Position numbers and translations under genes: made by a program. Shown piece after piece: positions 60,251 through 64,000 of a stretch of DNA of 64,000 nucleotides; within the stretch, counting starts at the first letter, position 1; every line of letters begins with the position of its first letter. The stretch lies in NCBI RefSeq assembly GCF_014898055.3, contig NW_023603184.1, positions 34,657,359-34,721,358 on the forward strand, in the 5' to 3' direction. The DNA comes from Talpa occidentalis (lineage: Eukaryota > Chordata > Mammalia > Eulipotyphla > Talpidae). Under the pieces are notes generated by a model. That model saw nothing but the letters and a program-made list of their open reading frames with translations, was not told the origin of the DNA and did no database searches.

Positions 60251-61857
60251 ATCACATTTTGAAGAATTACTCAGTGAAATTTATTATCTCCAATTACTTT
60301 AGGGAAGACTCAGTATGCCTTTACAGTACCCAATAAAGCAAGCCTACAGCAATAGCAACAAAGTCAGTAAATAGAGATTCAACAATATGACTAAAACATA
60401 TTTAATGTCTACATTTAGAACACTGCTTACAACATTGTTGTCATTGTGTCTGGAATGATTTAAAGAAAACCTGAGGCTGGCCACAAGGGAACTGAGCATT
60501 TGGTCAGGGGCAGCCAAGTGGTTGGGGATTATTGGTGGATAATTAAGGCGAAGGGAGGAGGAGATGCTGAAGGTGTAGGTGAGGGCATGAAGACATGCCC
60601 TTGGAGAGCCTGTCAAGGGGTCAGCCTAAGACAGAACTGTCTTCACTAGTCACAACTCTCCTCAAGGTTGGATTGAAATAAGATGATTCAAGTTGCCCTC
60701 GTGTCTCCTGCTTTCTAAACTTCTTCATCCCTTTATTTTCTCAAGACACTTATCCTATTCCAGTATTTTCAGCACTTGAGATTTCAAATAGTTATTTTTG
60801 ATTTCTGCCTTTAACTCCTTACAGACAGCTATCACAACTTCGTCTCGTATCCAATTTAAACACATTTCTCACTGGCTGTGTGCCAGGTGCTCTTGTGGAA
60901 AATGGATTACAGGCACGAATAGCATATGGTCAGAGAGGGTCCTGCATCAGCATAGGAGCAGGGAAAAGCTTAAGAATATTCTAGAAGTTGTGACTGGAGC
61001 TTCTCTGAGCCTCAGATGGCTTAACTTTTGGTTATACAGAGAATAGGGAAGCTCTACCCATCTTCCTGGAGTCTTGCTCATTCCTTTATCCTTTCTTTCA
61101 TTTCTGTCATCAATCTTGCTCTGCTGGTTGTTTCATACCAACCTCTAAACATGCTCAGGTACCCCATTCTAAATGTAGTCTGGTTTCTGTGTCCTTGGGC
61201 TCCCAACCTCCTTTATTGTTTTCACTACAATAATTCTAAAAAGGGGTCCTTTCAAATTCATTCTTTTCCAAATATTTACCTCATGCTTTTCCTGACACCT
61301 TCCTTCATTTTCATGGTGTTTCTAGACTCTAAATATTACATTGCATAAGGTTTTCCCCACTTTCTCTGCTAGGGGCTCTGTACTGTAGACCTAGCTCTAG
61401 TTTCTCCTCATTTGTGAAGCTAGTACCTCTCTTTTCTGTGCTTATAATGGCACCCATTACGTATTGTGAATCATAATAACAATTTTAAGCTTTTCCTCAG
61501 GTGTTAACTCCTGGATAACAGTGACAGTTAAAGAAATCCATGTACCCTGGTATGCTGTAAAGGACTGCTGCTGCATGAACCACACTTTCTCATTAAGAGT
61601 TAGATAAAACTCTGCACAAGGGACTCTGCACATTCAGCATACAGCTGTCCTTAAAGAGCCCCTCCTGTGAACCAGCTGGCCTCTGGGAAAAAATTCCCTA
61701 ATGATTCTACTCCCTCCATAACTTGTTTTCTAAGCTTGTAGGACCTTCCCCATAAAAGAAAATTCCTTTCTGTCTGGCCTTGAAGAAGGTTGCAGCTCTG
61801 TGGTGAGTTGTTTCCCTTATTTAATAATCTCCCCTTACTGCAGTAATGCTATCAAAT
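60251..61857. other. No gene recognised
   Basis: No repeat or coding feature that I can name. Confidence 0.55.
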
Positions 61858-61870
61858 ACAGTTTTGTTTT

Positions 61871-62142
61871 GTTTTTTTTAATTTATTTATTTATACAAGC
61901 ACTGGGTACAGTCAGAAGCGCGGGAGGGTGAGAGAATTCACCAGAGCCAGAGTGGGGAGCAGAGCAGGCAGAAGGACCGAAGTACACTGCTGAGGGGAGC
62001 AGTGGGTGCAGCAGGAGAGGTCTTCCTGCCATGTGGGACCCTCTTCGGTGGCCGGGGAGCAGCCGGGGATGGAACTGGTGCTGCAGAGGCTGCGGGCAGC
62101 TTCGCAATCCAGCACTCAACTGCTGTGCCACCGGGGAGGCCC
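61871..62142 (-). mobile_element. tRNA-derived SINE
   Basis: Duplication ACAGTTTTGTTTT (61858-61870) and ACAGTTTGGTTTT (62143-62155). Confidence 0.92.
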
Positions 62143-62155
62143 ACAGTTTGGTTTT

Positions 62156-63859
62156 AAACCTGTCCCTATGTTTCGTTTATCTGTCTGGGTAGATATGTGC
62201 ACCTTTCTTGCCAGATTTGGAAATGGGTTTTGGAACAATGATAGAGTCACGCTTGTGTTCTGAGCATGTCCTGCCCTGCCTCTGTCTCTCTTGCTCCCCA
62301 TGAGGGTTTCCATCAGTTTGTTGCTATTTCAGTCTCAGAGTCTGCTGTTGTAGCTCCCTGTCTACCCCATCTTCCTCCTTCCTCACCTACCTGTCTCCTA
62401 AGCAAACTTCAGACTTCAGCTTGAACCAGAGAGACCTGCCTATAGAGTAGATTCCTTAGAGTGCGGAGTCTGGCAGGCTTCTGACTCATGTGGGAAGCAC
62501 AGACTTTGATTTCCTGTGAAAGAGGAACTGAGCTTATCCTCTGAGCAGGGAGTAGTTTCACAATTGTTTTTTTTTTTTTAGAACTGATCTAAAGGAATTG
62601 TATTAGTCTGCTTATTTATTTTGTTGGGATTTCTGAGTTTTAATATACTGCAATTTGAAGACTAATATTGGTGTGTGTGTGTGTGTGTGTGTGTGTGTGC
62701 ATGTGTGTGCCAACGGTGGGGCTGGGGTGAGCACAAGATAATGAACATAGCAGAAACAGGATAAGGAAAGAATTTGGGAGAACAGACCTGGGCACAGAGA
62801 GTGTCTTCCTCAGGGAAAGCTCCTTAAAATGCTCCCCCACTGTTTGCATTTTCAGGCCACCCAAGGACAAAGGGGGAGGCACATCCCAGTGCTGAGACAG
62901 CAGGTTAGTCTTCATGTCCCTCCAAAGCGCCTTTTTACTGGAGGTAGCTCTTTTCCACAGTGGTTGTTTTGGAAATTAGCAAAGTTTCTATCACTGTATT
63001 GGCTGACCTGGGTGCTGTCCACAGTTAAAGTGAGAACAATCTAAGAGCATTTTTGTGTTTTTTATGGAGGGAAAGTGAACTTCCCCATTCTCTTTGACTT
63101 TAGAACTTTTTAACAATATTATTTCTGACAGTTTTCCCTCACCCTTACTTTCATGCAGAGCTTTGTTTTGTTGGTTACTGTCGTTCTCCATGTTCTTATT
63201 CATGGTAATGTTGCTTGTAGATCAAGGCCCCTGCCCACGGTTCTGTTTCCACCTTCAGATGTCTACACACGCCTGCTTCCAGGGAGACTCCACTCTCACT
63301 TTCCCATTTGCTCCGGAGATCCTCCCCACGCCATCTGTGTCCTGCTCCCACCCTGGGCACCTGCTTACCTGGCCTGGAGGACCTGCCCTGTGCTCCTCTG
63401 CGCTGCGCTCCCAGAGCTCTCCCCTTGGCGCAGAACCCCTCTCACAGGCCGCACTGTGGGGTTCGTGGGCTGCCTGATGTCTCCAGGCCCCAGACTTTAG
63501 CCCTCCCGCTTTCCTAAGCCCTCCCAGTTGTGGGAGACTCTGTCAGTCATCATCACACCTCAGTTCCCACACGGTGCCTGAAACAGATGAGCAAGAAATG
63601 TGTGATGAATGAATAAGGAGATGAGCCTGTCTGAGCTGGTTTCCTCATTTGTGTGTGTGCGTGGCTGTAGGTCGGGTCACATGAGTAAATGGGACAAACA
63701 GGAATTGGCAGAGTCTTACCAGTGAGATTTCCCTTAAAGGGGGAGCACAGGTGTTTTCTACTAAGCAGGAGTTTTCATGTCAGTCGGAGATTTAAGTCTA
63801 GGATCCAACAGCTATATAACCTGAGTCTTGGGTGTGGAGACTGGGTGACCTACTGAGTT
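62156..63859. other. No gene recognised
   Basis: GT microsatellite and a GC-richer block at 63220-63520 with overlapping short frames that look non-coding. Confidence 0.55.
62670..62708. repeat. (GT)n microsatellite
   Basis: About fifteen GT units then CATGTGTGTG. Confidence 0.92.
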
Positions 63860-64000
63860 TTGGGGGATATTTTCCCCATTCTATGCTGGGTCTTGTATCC
63901 TGGCCTGTTTTTCCTATCAGCTGTGCTAGACTCTCTAGAGGATACAGTGTGTTCCAAAGTACCCTGTATTCTCTAGTTGAGCATATTTTCTGTAGATGGT
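63860..64000 (+). repeat. ERV-like repeat, relative of 47690-47822, cut by window end
   Basis: Shares ATGCTGGGTCTTGTATCC, GCTGTGCTAGA-CTCT-AGAGGA and GAGCATATTTTCT with 47700-47820 at matching spacing. This indicates a second copy of the class II-like internal region, presumably continuing past the window. Confidence 0.6.

Overview
This is a nuclear genomic window from a placental mammal. It is intron- and repeat-rich, has one GC-rich promoter island, LINE-1 copies with ORF1 and ORF2 coding sequence, many copies of a tRNA-derived SINE, and several endogenous retroviruses (ERVs). Two genes can be named: MRPL17 (minus strand, 4990-6114, intact) and next to it a GVIN1/VLIG-type interferon-induced very large GTPase (minus strand, about 21681-31031, broken). 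The same two genes are neighbours at human 11p15.4, where the GTPase is also a pseudogene (GVINP1), so this is the orthologous locus. I cannot fix the species. The SINE (head GGGCCTCCCTGGTGGCGCAG, tail AATAAATCTTT) is not primate, rodent, ruminant or vesper-bat type as far as I can judge.

Layout. 1-4800: intergenic, with four SINEs. 4800-6560: MRPL17, three coding exons, with a CpG-island promoter. 6700-18500: intergenic, with L1 fragments of several ages, two or three LTR remnants and one SINE. 18500-21680: mostly unannotated. 21681-31031: GVIN1-like pseudogene, read right to left from a splice acceptor at 31031. It carries at least four frameshifts, several in-frame stops and a 2.08-kb ERV with two LTRs and a 5-bp target duplication (26094-28169). 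31500-42050: SINEs, an old L1 interrupted by a young L1 and by an LTR element, and a second young L1.

42350-48095: remains of a class I (gammaretrovirus-like) ERV with broken gag, then one LTR with a polypurine tract on its left and a lysine-type primer site on its right, then a second, different internal region. 48350-51565: the 5' half of a LINE-1 (5' UTR and ORF1 only). 51570-60250: an old L1 that has served as landing site for a minus-strand provirus (52409-57789), a SINE, another LTR and a second SINE. The provirus was itself hit twice by solo LTRs of its own family. 60250-64000: little recognisable sequence, one SINE, a TG microsatellite and the start of another ERV-like repeat.

Only MRPL17 looks like a working protein gene. 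The most informative content is the layered history of insertions, several of which can be resolved to the base from target-site duplications, and the decay of the GVIN1-like gene. I saw no tRNA, rRNA or snRNA genes apart from SINE heads, and no CRISPR or bacterial-type feature. I found no convincing new biological system; the nearest candidates are an unidentified reading frame shared by two ERV copies and the one-LTR/two-internals junction near 46.1-46.6 kb.
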